In this document: positions 23,460 through 32,580 of the stretch, piece after piece
Numbering within the stretch: position 1 is the first letter of the stretch
Layout of the letters: every line of letters starts with the position of its first letter
Origin: Paraburkholderia sp. CNPSo 3272
GTDB lineage: Bacteria > Pseudomonadota > Gammaproteobacteria > Burkholderiales > Burkholderiaceae
NCBI RefSeq assembly: GCF_024206495.1
Contig: NZ_JAMBPQ010000020.1
Coordinates: 62,001-126,000 of the forward strand
Reading direction: 5' to 3'
Length of the DNA: 64,000 nt
Notes under the pieces: generated by a model
What the model saw: only the letters and a program-made list of their open reading frames with translations
Told to the model about the DNA's origin: nothing
Databases searched by the model: none
Translations under genes and position numbers: made by a program

Positions 23460-25916
23460 ATGCTATTCCCCGAATCCTGGCTGAGAAGCTTTGTCGATCC
23501 GAAGCTCACGACCGATGAACTGGCCCACGCGCTCACGATGGCCGGCCTCGAAGTCGAAGGCCTGAGCCCGGCGGCGCCCCCCACCACGAAAATCGTCGTG
23601 GGCCGCGTGCTCGAAGTCGTGAAGCACCCGGACGCGGACAAGCTCAACGTCACGCAGGTCGATGCCGGCACCGGCGCGACGCTGCAGATCGTGTGCGGCG
23701 CGCCTAACGTCGCGCCCGGCATCAAGGTGCCCGTGGCGCTCGTGGGCGCCGAGCTGCCGCCCGCCGAAGAAGGCGGCAAGCCTTTCGCGATCAAGCTCTC
23801 GAAGCTGCGTGGCGTGGAAAGCCAGGGCATGCTGTGCTCGGCGCGCGAGCTGAAGCTCTCGGAAGACCACAGCGGCCTGATGATCCTGCCGGAAGACACG
23901 CCGATCGGCCAGGACATCCGCGAAGCGCTCAATCTCGACGACACCATCTTCGAAATCAAGCTCACGCCGAACAAGGCCGATTGCCTTTCGGTGTACGGCA
24001 TCGCGCGCGAAACGGCCGCGATCACCGGCGCACCGCTGCAGGCGCCCGTGTATCCGAAGGTCGAAGTGAAGCTCGATGAAAAGCTGCCCGTGAAGATCTC
24101 GGCGCCGGACCTGTGCGGCCGCTTCTCGGGCCGCGTAATCCGCGGCGTGAACGCGCACGCGAAGACGCCGATGTGGATGGCCGAGCGCCTCGAGCGTTCG
24201 GGCCAGCGCAGCATCTCGGCGCTCGTCGATATCTCGAACTACGTGATGCTCGAACTCGGCCGTCCGTCGCACGTGTTCGATCTCGACAAGATCCACGGCT
24301 CGATGGACGTGCGCTGGGGCAAGCCGGGCGAGACGCTGAAGCTGCTCAACGGCAATACCGTCGAAGTCGACGAAACCGTGGGCGTGATCGCCGACGACCG
24401 CGAGATCGAAAGCCTCGCGGGCATCATGGGCGGTGACAGTACGGCCGTCACGCTCGACACCACGAACATCTATCTCGAAGCCGCCTTCTGGTGGCCGGAC
24501 AGCATTCGTGGCCGCTCGCGCCGCTACAACTTCTCGACCGATGCAGGCCATCGTTTCGAGCGCGGCGTGGACTGGTCGACGACCGTCGAGCACATCGAGC
24601 GCATCACGCAGCTGATCCTCGATATCTGCGGCGGCGCAGCCGGCCCGATCGACGATCAGACCGTGAACGTGCCCAAGCGCGAAGCGGTGAAAATGCGCGT
24701 GGCGCGCGCGAACCGCATCATCGGCGTGAAGATCGGCGCCGACGAGATCGCGCAGATTTTCACGCGCCTCGGCCTCACGTTCACGCGTAGCGTCGGCAAT
24801 GCGGGCGACGAGAGCTTCAGCGTCACGCCGCCGCCGTACCGCTTCGACATCGAGATCGAAGAAGACCTGATCGAAGAAGTCGCGCGTATCTACGGCTTCG
24901 AAAAGATTCCGGCGTTGCCGCCTGTTGCCCGCAGCGAAATGCGTGCGACGCACGAAACGCGCCGTTCGATCCACGCCATTCGCCACGCGCTCGCCGCGCG
25001 CGACTACGCCGAGACGATCAACTTCAGCTTCGTCGATGCCGAGTGGGAACAGGACTTCGCGGGCAACGCGAATCCCGTCAAGCTGCTGAACCCGATCGCG
25101 AGCCAGCTCTCGGTCATGCGCACGACGCTGTTCGGCAGCCTCATCAACGTGCTGCGCCACAACCTCAACCGCCGCGCGGACCGCGTGCGCGTATTCGAAG
25201 CGGGCCGCGTGTTCCTGCATGATCCGTCGATCAAGGCGAGCGAGATGACGGTGGAAGGCTTCGCACAACCGAAGATGATCGGCGCGCTCGCGTACGGTCC
25301 CGCGCTCGAAGAGCAGTGGGGCGCGCAAACGCGCGCGGTGGACTTCTTCGACGTGAAGGGCGATCTCGAGGCGTTGTTCGCATCGCTCGGCGCCGCGAAG
25401 ACGCCGCGTTTCGTAAAGGCGGAACACCCGGCGCTGCATCCGGGACGTAGCGCGCGCATCGAAGTCGATGGCCGTGCCGTGGGCTGGATTGGCGAGCTGC
25501 ATCCGCGCTGGATGCAGAAGTACGATCTGCCGCACGCGCCGATGCTCTTCGAGGTCGAGGCCGACGCACTGATGGCGCGCGAGCTGCCAACGCCTGGCGA
25601 AGTCTCGAAATTCCCGCCGGTCCGACGTGACATCGCTCTTGTTGTCGATCAAAAGATCGAGGTGCAAGCGCTGCTCGACGAGTTCCAGAAAGGCATGCAA
25701 GACGAGGCTTGCCGGATTGTGCAGAGGGTTGCGCTTTTCGATGAATTTCGTGCAAAATCAAATACTTCCGGACTTGGCGCGGACGAGAAAAGCCTTGCCT
25801 TCCGGGTGACCCTGCAAGATACTGGCGGAACCCTTCAGGACGAAACGGTCGATACGGCCATCAAGTCCCTGGTGGATCGCCTGGCTCGAGTGTATGGCGC
25901 CCGGTTGCGCGGATAA
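23460..25916 (+). CDS. pheT: Phenylalanyl-tRNA synthetase beta subunit
   Basis: An 818-residue beta subunit of usual bacterial length. It has an N-terminal EMAP-like tRNA-binding domain at ~40-150 (ILEVVKHPDADKLNVTQVDAG), the B3/B4 editing domain (~210-380), the B5 DNA-binding-like domain (~400-475), a catalytic-like core that interacts with PheS, and a C-terminal ferredoxin-fold anticodon-binding domain (EVSKFPPVRRDIALVVD onward). ihfA follows after 91 nt in the same direction, the conserved pheST-ihfA order of proteobacteria. Confidence 0.97.
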   Translation: MLFPESWLRSFVDPKLTTDELAHALTMAGLEVEGLSPAAPPTTKIVVGRVLEVVKHPDADKLNVTQVDAGTGATLQIVCGAPNVAPGIKVPVALVGAELPPAEEGGKPFAIKLSKLRGVESQGMLCSARELKLSEDHSGLMILPEDTPIGQDIREALNLDDTIFEIKLTPNKADCLSVYGIARETAAITGAPLQAPVYPKVEVKLDEKLPVKISAPDLCGRFSGRVIRGVNAHAKTPMWMAERLERSGQRSISALVDISNYVMLELGRPSHVFDLDKIHGSMDVRWGKPGETLKLLNGNTVEVDETVGVIADDREIESLAGIMGGDSTAVTLDTTNIYLEAAFWWPDSIRGRSRRYNFSTDAGHRFERGVDWSTTVEHIERITQLILDICGGAAGPIDDQTVNVPKREAVKMRVARANRIIGVKIGADEIAQIFTRLGLTFTRSVGNAGDESFSVTPPPYRFDIEIEEDLIEEVARIYGFEKIPALPPVARSEMRATHETRRSIHAIRHALAARDYAETINFSFVDAEWEQDFAGNANPVKLLNPIASQLSVMRTTLFGSLINVLRHNLNRRADRVRVFEAGRVFLHDPSIKASEMTVEGFAQPKMIGALAYGPALEEQWGAQTRAVDFFDVKGDLEALFASLGAAKTPRFVKAEHPALHPGRSARIEVDGRAVGWIGELHPRWMQKYDLPHAPMLFEVEADALMARELPTPGEVSKFPPVRRDIALVVDQKIEVQALLDEFQKGMQDEACRIVQRVALFDEFRAKSNTSGLGADEKSLAFRVTLQDTGGTLQDETVDTAIKSLVDRLARVYGARLRG

Positions 25917-26007
25917 GCTCCTCGGCTCTTCACGTACCGACATAGGCTTCCGGTTTGCGAGGCAGCAAGTCAACCCCGCGACCGGCAGCGCGCCATTTCA
26001 TAGATAG

Positions 26008-26418
26008 ATGAACGAAATGAACTCGAGTGATTTCGAAGCCCTTCTTGCGGCACAGCGTAGCGCCATGATTCGCGACATTCCTGCCTCGTCGGCAAGCGCC
26101 ACGAACGACACGCCCACGCTGACGAAAGCCGAACTCGCTGAGCTGCTGTTCGACAACGTCGGTCTCAACAAGCGCGAAGCGAAAGACATGGTCGAAGCCT
26201 TCTTCGAAGTGATTCGCGACGCGCTTGAAAGCGGCGACAGTGTGAAGCTGTCCGGCTTCGGCAATTTTCAGTTGCGCGACAAGCCGCAACGACCCGGCCG
26301 TAACCCGAAGACGGGCGAGGCGATACCCATCGCGGCGCGGCGCGTGGTGACGTTCCATGCGAGCCAGAAGTTGAAGGCGCTCGTGGAGAGCGGCGCCGAG
26401 GCGAGCTTCCCGCGTTGA
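26008..26418 (+). CDS. ihfA: Integration host factor alpha subunit
   Basis: A 136-residue HU/IHF-family DNA-bending protein. The core (TLTKAELAELLFDNVGLNKREAKDMVEAFFEVIRDAL) and the beta-arm (GFGNFQLRDKPQRPGRNPKTGEAIPI, with the intercalating proline in RNPKTGE) are complete. About 35 residues precede the E. coli-type N-terminus, a Ser/Ala-rich extension that betaproteobacterial IHF-alpha proteins often have. An internal start at MIRDIP would shorten it. It is co-directional with pheT and the MerR-type gene. Confidence 0.93.
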   Translation: MNEMNSSDFEALLAAQRSAMIRDIPASSASATNDTPTLTKAELAELLFDNVGLNKREAKDMVEAFFEVIRDALESGDSVKLSGFGNFQLRDKPQRPGRNPKTGEAIPIAARRVVTFHASQKLKALVESGAEASFPR

Positions 26419-26430
26419 TGCGTTGAGGTT

Positions 26431-26485
26431 GTTTGCCCGCGCTGGTATGCCCGCGCCGGTATGCCCGCGCCGGTATGCCCGCGGC
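26431..26485. repeat. Tandem 14-bp repeat downstream of ihfA
   Basis: Three copies of GGTATGCCCGCGCC (the last with one change) follow a partial related unit, all within the ihfA-merR spacer. They are non-coding. Copy number may vary between strains. Confidence 0.8.
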
Positions 26486-26588
26486 GATGGCAGTATGACG
26501 GGCGTGAACGTATAAGTAGAAATAGCGGACTTCTAGGACCCAGGCGGCGACGCCTCATTGGGCAACCCACCACGACGGCAACCCGGCG

Positions 26589-26987
26589 ATGACATCGACA
26601 AGCGAAAAGGTCGTCTTGCCTCCCATCCCCGCCAAGCGCTACTTCACCATTGGCGAGGTGAGCGAGCTGTGCGGCGTGAAGCCACACGTACTGCGGTATT
26701 GGGAGCAGGAGTTCACGCAGCTGAAGCCGGTGAAGCGGCGCGGCAATCGTCGCTATTACCAGCATCACGAGGTATTGCTGATTCGTCGCATTCGCGACCT
26801 GCTCTATGAGCAGGGGTTCACGATCAACGGCGCGCGCAATCGGCTCGACTCGCATGGGGCGGCGGCCGATGAAGCCGGGCAGTCGGAAGCCGTGGGGGCG
26901 CCGCTTGCCGAAGGCACGACCGCCCTCGTGGACGTCGATCAGTTGCGCAAGGAATTGCTGCACGTGCTCGATCTGCTCGGGCGCTGA
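26589..26987 (+). CDS. MerR-family regulator linked to ihfA
   Basis: A 132-residue protein with a MerR winged helix-turn-helix at residues ~18-88 (RYFTIGEVSELCGVKPHVLRYWEQEF, then GNRRYYQHHEVLLIRRIRDLLYEQGFTINGARNRL). The short C-terminus (VDQLRKELLHVLDLLGR) forms a dimer helix but has no metal-binding cysteines. A small MerR protein next to ihfA and tRNA-Pro is conserved across proteobacteria. Its target is not known. A metal-sensing role is unlikely because the usual cysteines are absent. Confidence 0.9.
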   Translation: MTSTSEKVVLPPIPAKRYFTIGEVSELCGVKPHVLRYWEQEFTQLKPVKRRGNRRYYQHHEVLLIRRIRDLLYEQGFTINGARNRLDSHGAAADEAGQSEAVGAPLAEGTTALVDVDQLRKELLHVLDLLGR

Positions 26988-27080
26988 AACATCTTGCTGA
27001 ACGCATGCATATGAGCCGTTCACGAATTACACGCGAAGCGGTTCTAATTAGAGAAACTCTCTGTTATACTTTCTAGCTCT

Positions 27081-27157
<77 letters not shown>

Positions 27158-27164
27158 GAAATAG

Positions 27165-27198
27165 AGCCCGCGTAATCGAAAGATTACGCGGGCTTTGT
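27165..27198 (+). terminator. Terminator after tRNA-Pro
   Basis: A perfect 13-bp stem AGCCCGCGTAATC / GATTACGCGGGCT with a GAAA-type loop is followed by TTTGTCT. It lies eight bases after the tRNA. Confidence 0.88.
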
Positions 27199-27405
27199 CT
27201 ATTGTGCGCCGCGAAGAAAACAAGAAGCACAGAAAGCGCACGAACGAGACCGCAAGATCCGGCTGTTAATTTTTCTCACATATCGGTGAGAATCCTTCGT
27301 TATACGGCGCGTGCCGCTCGCCTTACGATTGGCGAATCTTCGCGCCGGCGATTCGTGCAAATCGCGCGCCCCGCGCAACGTTGTGCTCACTCAGCGCCAC
27401 TTCAC

Positions 27406-28344
27406 ATGAACCCGATCGAACTCGCGCAACTGGTCTTACTCGCCGCCCTGTGGGGCGGGTCGTTTCTATTCATCCGCGTCGGCGTGACCGACTTCGGCGT
27501 CGCGCCGCTGATGGCGCTGCGCGTCGGTATCGGCGCGCTGTTCCTGCTGCTCGTGCTGTTTTCACGCCGCCCCGCGCGCGAAGCGCTCGGCACGCTGCGC
27601 GAACGCGCGTGGCCGCTTTTCATTGTCGGCATTCTCAATTCGGCCGCGCCGTTCTGTCTATTCGCGTGGGCCGAGCTCACGCTTTCCGCGGGCGTCACGT
27701 CCGTGATCAACGCGACCACGCCGCTGTGGGGCGCAGTCGTTGCGTATGTCTGGCTCAAGGATCGTCTGAGCGGGCTGCGCGTAGTCGGGCTCGCGATCGG
27801 CTTCGCGGGCGTGCTCGCGCTGGTGTGGGATCAGGTCGTGACGCACGCCGGCGACGGCGCGTCCTCCACCAGCGCTGCGCTCGCCGCCCTTGCGGCGCTG
27901 GTCGCAGCGGCGTTGTACGGCGTTGCCGCGAGCTACACGAAGCGCCATCTCACCGGCGTCGATCCGCTCACGGTCGCTGCCGGGACGATGACGGGCGCGA
28001 CGCTCGTGCTCGCGCCGTTCGCCGTGGCAACCTGGCCCGCTACGCCCATCTCGCTGCATGCCTGGGGCGCGGTGCTCGGCCTTGGCGTAGCGTGCACAGG
28101 TATCGCGTATCTGTTGTTCTTCCGCCTGATCGCAGCGGTGGGCCCGGCGCGCGCGATCACGGTGACGTTCGTGATCCCGATCTTCGGCATTCTGTGGGGC
28201 GCGCTCTTTCTGGGCGAGCGCGTATCGATGGGCATGGTCGAGGCGTGCGCGGCGATTCTCGTGGGCACAGCGCTCGCCACCGGCTTCGTGAAGCGCTTGC
28301 CGGGCCTCACCGCGCGCCGCAGCGGCGCAGGAGCGGAGCGCTAG
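27406..28344 (+). CDS. EamA/DMT-family exporter
   Basis: A 312-residue drug/metabolite transporter with ten predicted helices arranged as two EamA repeats (MNPIELAQLVLLAALWGGSFLFIRVG opens the first, LAALAALVAAALYGVAASYTKRHL the second). Members export amino acids, nucleosides or other small metabolites. The substrate cannot be read from sequence. The start at MNPIELAQ is chosen because the upstream in-frame stretch overlaps tRNA-Pro and its terminator. The gene is monocistronic and convergent with an MFS gene. Confidence 0.85.
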   Translation: MNPIELAQLVLLAALWGGSFLFIRVGVTDFGVAPLMALRVGIGALFLLLVLFSRRPAREALGTLRERAWPLFIVGILNSAAPFCLFAWAELTLSAGVTSVINATTPLWGAVVAYVWLKDRLSGLRVVGLAIGFAGVLALVWDQVVTHAGDGASSTSAALAALAALVAAALYGVAASYTKRHLTGVDPLTVAAGTMTGATLVLAPFAVATWPATPISLHAWGAVLGLGVACTGIAYLLFFRLIAAVGPARAITVTFVIPIFGILWGALFLGERVSMGMVEACAAILVGTALATGFVKRLPGLTARRSGAGAER

Positions 28345-28436
28345 CAGGGTAGCGCCCGCGCGGCGCGCTGGCCGCGGGTGCCTGCGAGCGCCATGCCGGC
28401 GCGCTGCAACGCACTGCCTTGCGAGCTGGATCAACG

Positions 28437-28467
28437 AAATCGCGCGGCGCCCACCGTCGCGCGATTT
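28437..28467. terminator. Bidirectional terminator between the EamA and MFS genes
   Basis: A 10-bp perfect inverted repeat AAATCGCGCG / CGCGCGATTT with an 11-nt loop lies between the convergent genes. The AAA/TTT ends give short U-tracts on both strands. Confidence 0.6.
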
Positions 28468-28483
28468 GCACTCTGAAGCTCGC

Positions 28484-29887
28484 TCAAGCCGCCGCGCGAG
28501 GCACGGCTTTCACTTCCTTCTCCCGATCGCTGCGGCCACCGCGCCCGATCGGCAACGTCGCGACGATCACTGCCCCGAGCACGAGCAGCACCGCGGAATA
28601 GATGAGCCCCGCGGCATAGCTGTGCGTCGCGTCCTTGAGCCAGCCGACCACGAGCGGATTCGCCGCCGAGCTGATATTGCCGATCGCATTGATCACGGCG
28701 ATACCCACCGCGCGCGCCTGCGGCGTGAACGCTTGATCGGGCGTGGTCCAGAAGATCGACATCGCCGTGTACGACCCCGCCGATGCGAGGCACACGCCAA
28801 GCAGCTGCACGAGCGGCGCGCCGCCTTGTGCCGTCAACACGCAGCCGAGGCCGGAGAGCAGCATCGGCGCGGCGAGGTGCCATTTGCGTTCCTGACGACG
28901 GTCCGAGCGGCGCCCCCACACGATCATCGCGACGATGGTGACGATCTGCGGAATTGTCGCGACGAGCCCCACGGTGACGTTGCTCGCCCCGGCGCTGAAG
29001 CCCTTCACGATCAGCGGCGCCCACACTGCGACCATCGCGAGCGTATTGACGAGGCAGAAGTACGCCGCCGCGAAGCGCAGGACCACCGGCGAGCGCAGTT
29101 GCTGCCAGAGGCTGCGTTCGCTCGCTGGCTGCGCCGTGGGCGCAGCAAGGGCATCGGTCGGCTCGGCAAGCGCGGCTTCGAGCGTGTGCTTTTCTTGCGC
29201 GCTGAGCCAGCGCGCGGCGCGCGGCGTGTCGTCCAGATAGAAGAACGCCACGCAGCCGAGCAGTGCGGCCGGCATGCCTTCGAGCACGAAGAGCCATTGC
29301 CAGCCCGCGAGTCCCGCATGGCCGTCGAGCTTGAGGATGAAGCCCGAGACCGCGGAGCCGAGCGCGGCCGTCACGGGCATCGCGATCATGAAGAGGGCGT
29401 TGGCCCGGGCGCGCCACGCGCTCGGGAACCAGCAGGTGAGATAGAGCAGCATGCCGGGCAGAAAGCCTGCCTCGGTCACGCCAACCAGCATGCGCAGCCA
29501 GTAAAGCGTGGTGGCGTTGGTGGCGAACATCGTCGCGGTGGAGGCGAGGCCCCACGCAACCATGATGAAGCTGATCCAGCGGCGCGCACCGACGCGCGCG
29601 AGCATCAGATTGCCGGGAATGCCGCACGCGATATAGGCGACGTAGAAGAGGGTGGTGGCGAAGCCGAACTGCGTGCTCGAGAGGCCGAGGTCCTTCATCA
29701 TCGTCAGGCCCGCGAAGCCGATGTTGATGCGGTCGAGGAACGAGACGACGAATAGCAGAAACAGAAAGCCGAGCAAATGGCGCGAGACCTTGCGCGTGAC
29801 TTGTTCGGTGGCGGCTGCGCAGTTTGACTGCGCTTGTGCGGACGTTTGCGGCACGCGCGAAGCATGCCCTTGCGGGATTGGGCTCAT
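28484..29887 (-). CDS. MFS transporter, anion:cation symporter (ACS) type
   Basis: A 467-residue, 12-helix major-facilitator protein. FLDRINIGFAGLTMMKDLGLSSTQFGFATTLFYVAYIACGIPGNLMLARVGARRW is the classic N-terminal pattern of the ACS family, whose members import organic anions such as tartrate, phthalate, glucarate or hydroxyphenylacetate. No catabolic genes adjoin it, so the substrate is open. The start at MSPIPQG is chosen for its strong TAGGAGGAG site. The N-terminal 25-30 residues are polar and Gln/Ala-rich before the first helix. Confidence 0.88.
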   Translation of the reverse strand: MSPIPQGHASRVPQTSAQAQSNCAAATEQVTRKVSRHLLGFLFLLFVVSFLDRINIGFAGLTMMKDLGLSSTQFGFATTLFYVAYIACGIPGNLMLARVGARRWISFIMVAWGLASTATMFATNATTLYWLRMLVGVTEAGFLPGMLLYLTCWFPSAWRARANALFMIAMPVTAALGSAVSGFILKLDGHAGLAGWQWLFVLEGMPAALLGCVAFFYLDDTPRAARWLSAQEKHTLEAALAEPTDALAAPTAQPASERSLWQQLRSPVVLRFAAAYFCLVNTLAMVAVWAPLIVKGFSAGASNVTVGLVATIPQIVTIVAMIVWGRRSDRRQERKWHLAAPMLLSGLGCVLTAQGGAPLVQLLGVCLASAGSYTAMSIFWTTPDQAFTPQARAVGIAVINAIGNISSAANPLVVGWLKDATHSYAAGLIYSAVLLVLGAVIVATLPIGRGGRSDREKEVKAVPRAAA

Positions 29888-30524
29888 GTGTCTCCTCCTA
29901 AGCACCGGGACGTGAGCGTGGCAAGGGTTATGACGTTGTTGTTTGCCGCGGATCACAATTCACGCGGATTATGCGAGGGGCCCGCGCGCTGTCTGTCCTC
30001 AATTTGGGTACAGCTACGCGACGTATTGCGCGATGTTCGGGAATACCCGGGTCCAGACATCGTGCCGGTTATACGCAGGAATATCGGGACGAGCCGCGAA
30101 ACAGAAAATCGTTATTCACAAAATTGAATGCGCGGTAAATCGACAGGCGGTAATTGAGATGGATTCGTAAACAAGGCGAGTTCATATTTCGTAAGTTCTT
30201 CTGTAAATCATCGATCAGCGCCATCCTTCCGGATTCGATAATCGAAACTGAAAGCTGTCAGTCAGTCTTTATCAAGCCGCAGCGCCCTGCACGGGTGCGG
30301 ACTGTTGGCGTGTCTACGAGCGCGTTCGATTTTTCAACGCTAAAATTCGCTCTCATATGTGCGCGGGTCATTAGTGAACATTGGAGCGTGATGGTATTTA
30401 TTCTGCCCAAATGACACGTGCGTAGCGCATTTTGTATGGCGTTTGCGCTGATGCCGAATCTGCGCAGATCGTGGGTGTGCCCGCTGCATCGCGTCATGCT
30501 GAATCGATAGAATCGGGGAACTAT
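29888..30524. other. Lower-GC intergenic stretch, no convincing gene
   Basis: About 640 bases between the MFS gene and the PagL-like gene are visibly richer in A and T than their surroundings. Short frames occur but none has a ribosome-binding site plus a protein-like composition. A nested inverted repeat at 30031-30062 (CGATGT ... CGGG-aata-CCCG ... ACATCG) is the only structure noted. The upstream region of both divergent genes must lie here. Confidence 0.5.
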
Positions 30525-31094
30525 ATGAACCTGGGAAGATTCGTCTGGCACGCTGATGCAGTGCGTTTGGCGATCGCCGTGCTTTGCGCCTTCGGCGCGG
30601 CAAGCGCGCAAGCGGACAACACGTTCGGCGTGCAGCTCGGAGCGGGCGTCGCGGACCACGACGTGAAAAAGCTCGACCTCGGCCTCGTGTGGGATCCGGG
30701 TCTGCAGTGGTGGCATATCGGCGGGTATCACTTCACGCTGGTTGGCGAGGCACATGTCGCCTACTGGAAACTGAACGCGCCGGATGCCGTCTACTCGCAT
30801 ATCTGGGAATACGGCGTGACGCCGGTTTTTCGCTTCATCAAGGACAGCGGCTGGTTCAAGCCGTTCATCGAGGCGGGCGTGGGCTTTCACTTTCTCTCGC
30901 ACGTACGGCAGACGCCGGATCGCGCGACGTCGACGTCGTTCCAGTTCGTCGACATGGTCGGCGTCGGCGCCCAGTTCGGCGAGCACGGCAACTACCAGGC
31001 CGGATTCCGTTTCCAGCATTTGTCGAACGCGGATATCAAGGAGCCGAATCCGGGTACGAACTTCAGTCAGATCTACTTCCAGTACAACTTCTAG
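30525..31094 (+). CDS. pagL: Lipid A 3-O-deacylase, PagL family
   Basis: A 189-residue outer-membrane barrel precursor. A signal peptide ends at ASAQA/DN (residue 30). PagL removes the 3-O acyl chain of lipid A at the outer membrane, which alters endotoxicity and permeability. The catalytic segment FRFQHLSNADIKEPNPGTNF gives His165 and Ser167 with the conserved Asn168. The third position, Glu140 in the Pseudomonas enzyme, aligns by simple spacing with Asn179. The C-terminus ends in Phe (QYNF), as in barrel proteins recognised by BamA. The start at MNLGRF begins the signal peptide. An earlier in-frame ATG would bury it. Confidence 0.85.
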   Translation: MNLGRFVWHADAVRLAIAVLCAFGAASAQADNTFGVQLGAGVADHDVKKLDLGLVWDPGLQWWHIGGYHFTLVGEAHVAYWKLNAPDAVYSHIWEYGVTPVFRFIKDSGWFKPFIEAGVGFHFLSHVRQTPDRATSTSFQFVDMVGVGAQFGEHGNYQAGFRFQHLSNADIKEPNPGTNFSQIYFQYNF

Positions 31095-31202
31095 GGCGCC
31101 AGCGGGCCTCCCGGCGTCTGTCAGGGCGCGTGCTAGAATTTTTTTGCATGCCGCCTGTCGCGCGGCGCTCAATGACCGGATTTCCGACTGCATGGAGGTC
31201 CC

Positions 31203-31523
31203 ATGCCCGCAGGCGGTCAACTCACGCTCTACACGAGCCGCAAGCACAAGAAGGGCCACAAGTCGGCGGTCGCGTGGATCATCGACGCCGCGCGTGCCCA
31301 AGGCGTCTTCGGCATCACCGTGCTGGAAGGCTACGAAGGCCTCGACGCCCACGGAAAGATGCACGCCGCCCACTTCTTCGATCTGGCCGACGAGCCTGCC
31401 GTGGTGCTGATCGTCGCCGACGAGCCTTCCATCGACGCGCTCCTCGTCACACTCGAAGCGGGCGGCGTCGAACTCTTCTATACGCGCTCGCCAATCGACT
31501 ACGGCCGGCTCGGCGGCGCCTGA
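31203..31523 (+). CDS. DUF190 family PII-like protein
   Basis: A 106-residue protein of the DUF190 family, which has the same ferredoxin-like fold as PII signalling proteins (LTLYTSRKHKKGHKSAVAWIIDAARAQGVFGITVLEGYEGL). The C-terminal region ADEPSIDALLVTLEAGGVELFYTR completes the domain. Many members sit beside CrcB fluoride channels, but no crcB is visible here. Function is unknown. A regulatory trimer is the usual assumption. GGAGGTCCC precedes the ATG. Confidence 0.85.
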   Translation: MPAGGQLTLYTSRKHKKGHKSAVAWIIDAARAQGVFGITVLEGYEGLDAHGKMHAAHFFDLADEPAVVLIVADEPSIDALLVTLEAGGVELFYTRSPIDYGRLGGA

Positions 31524-31703
31524 GCGGCAGGGTTTTCACGCCGCCGCGCAGGCACTTCGCCGCAGGCCCCCCCGTCACGCGAGTTCCGGTCGACTCCCGC
31601 AACCCGTTACACTGTGGGGATTGGTGCGGTGCACCACACGCCGCATGACCGGCATTTTCCATAGCGACACGCCGGGGTCGCAGACAAGGAGTGAGGACGA
31701 GGC

Positions 31704-32564
31704 ATGGCAATCGAATCGGTAGGGATCGTGGGCGCAGGCACGATGGGCAACGGCATCGCTCAGGCGGTGGCGGTGGCGGGTCTCAAGGCGGTGATGATCG
31801 ACGTCACCGATGCGGCGCTCGCCAAGGGCGTCGCCACGCTCACCCATAGCCTCGAGCGGCTCGTCTCGAAGGGCAAGCTCGAAGCCGGCGCGCGCGACGC
31901 CGCGCTCGCACGCATCGAGACGACCACCGACTACCGGCGCCTCGCGAGCGTCGATCTCGTGATCGAGGCGGCGACCGAAAACGCCGAACTCAAAACGCGC
32001 ATTCTCAAGCAGATCGAGGCTGCCGCGCGCCCCGACGCGATCGTCGCGTCGAACACCTCGTCGATCTCGATCACGGCGCTCGCGACCACGCTCGCAGACC
32101 CGTCGCGCTTCATCGGCATGCACTTCTTCAACCCGGTGCCGATGATGCCGCTCGTCGAGGTGATCCGCGGCCTGCAGACGCGCCCGGAGGTGGCCGAGTC
32201 GGTGCGCGAAATGGCGCTGCGCCTCGAGAAGACGCCGATCGCCGTGAAGAACGCGCCGGGCTTCGTGGTGAACCGCATCCTGGTGCCGATGATCAACGAA
32301 GCGTTTTTCGTGCTCGCGGAAGGCATTGCGAGCGCCGAGGAGATCGACGCCGGCATGAAGCTCGGCGCCAATCATCCGATCGGCCCGCTTGCGCTGGCGG
32401 ACCTGATCGGGCTCGACGTGTGTCTCTCGGTGATGGACGTGTTCCTGAAGGACTTCGGCGACTCGAAGTATCGTGCGTGCCCGCTGCTGCGGGAGATGGT
32501 CGCGGCGGGCCACCTCGGGCGCAAGACCGGCCGCGGCGTGTATCAGTACGACAAGGTGTCGTAA
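31704..32564 (+). CDS. 3-hydroxyacyl-CoA (3-hydroxybutyryl-CoA) dehydrogenase
   Basis: A 286-residue NAD-dependent dehydrogenase oxidising (S)-3-hydroxyacyl-CoA, most likely of short chain. The Rossmann motif GIVGAGTMGNGIAQAVA is at residues 7-23, the SNTSS segment at 116-120 and the catalytic His140 in GMHFFNPVPMMPLVEV. The C-terminal helical domain (GFVVNRILVPMINEAFFVL, then HPIGPLALADLIGLDV) is complete. It is a stand-alone enzyme, not fused to an enoyl-CoA hydratase. It is convergent with galM, separated by only 16 nt. Confidence 0.94.
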   Translation: MAIESVGIVGAGTMGNGIAQAVAVAGLKAVMIDVTDAALAKGVATLTHSLERLVSKGKLEAGARDAALARIETTTDYRRLASVDLVIEAATENAELKTRILKQIEAAARPDAIVASNTSSISITALATTLADPSRFIGMHFFNPVPMMPLVEVIRGLQTRPEVAESVREMALRLEKTPIAVKNAPGFVVNRILVPMINEAFFVLAEGIASAEEIDAGMKLGANHPIGPLALADLIGLDVCLSVMDVFLKDFGDSKYRACPLLREMVAAGHLGRKTGRGVYQYDKVS

Positions 32565-32580
32565 GGCCTGGCGCCCGGCA

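Noticed and set aside
23463..25700. A 745-codon open frame antisense to pheT
   Set aside because: It is an Arg/His/Asp-rich shadow caused by high GC at third codon positions of pheT, with no domain-like pattern.
30154..30414. An 86-codon frame in the low-GC gap before pagL
   Set aside because: It has no ribosome-binding site, no family-like motif, and a composition not clearly coding.
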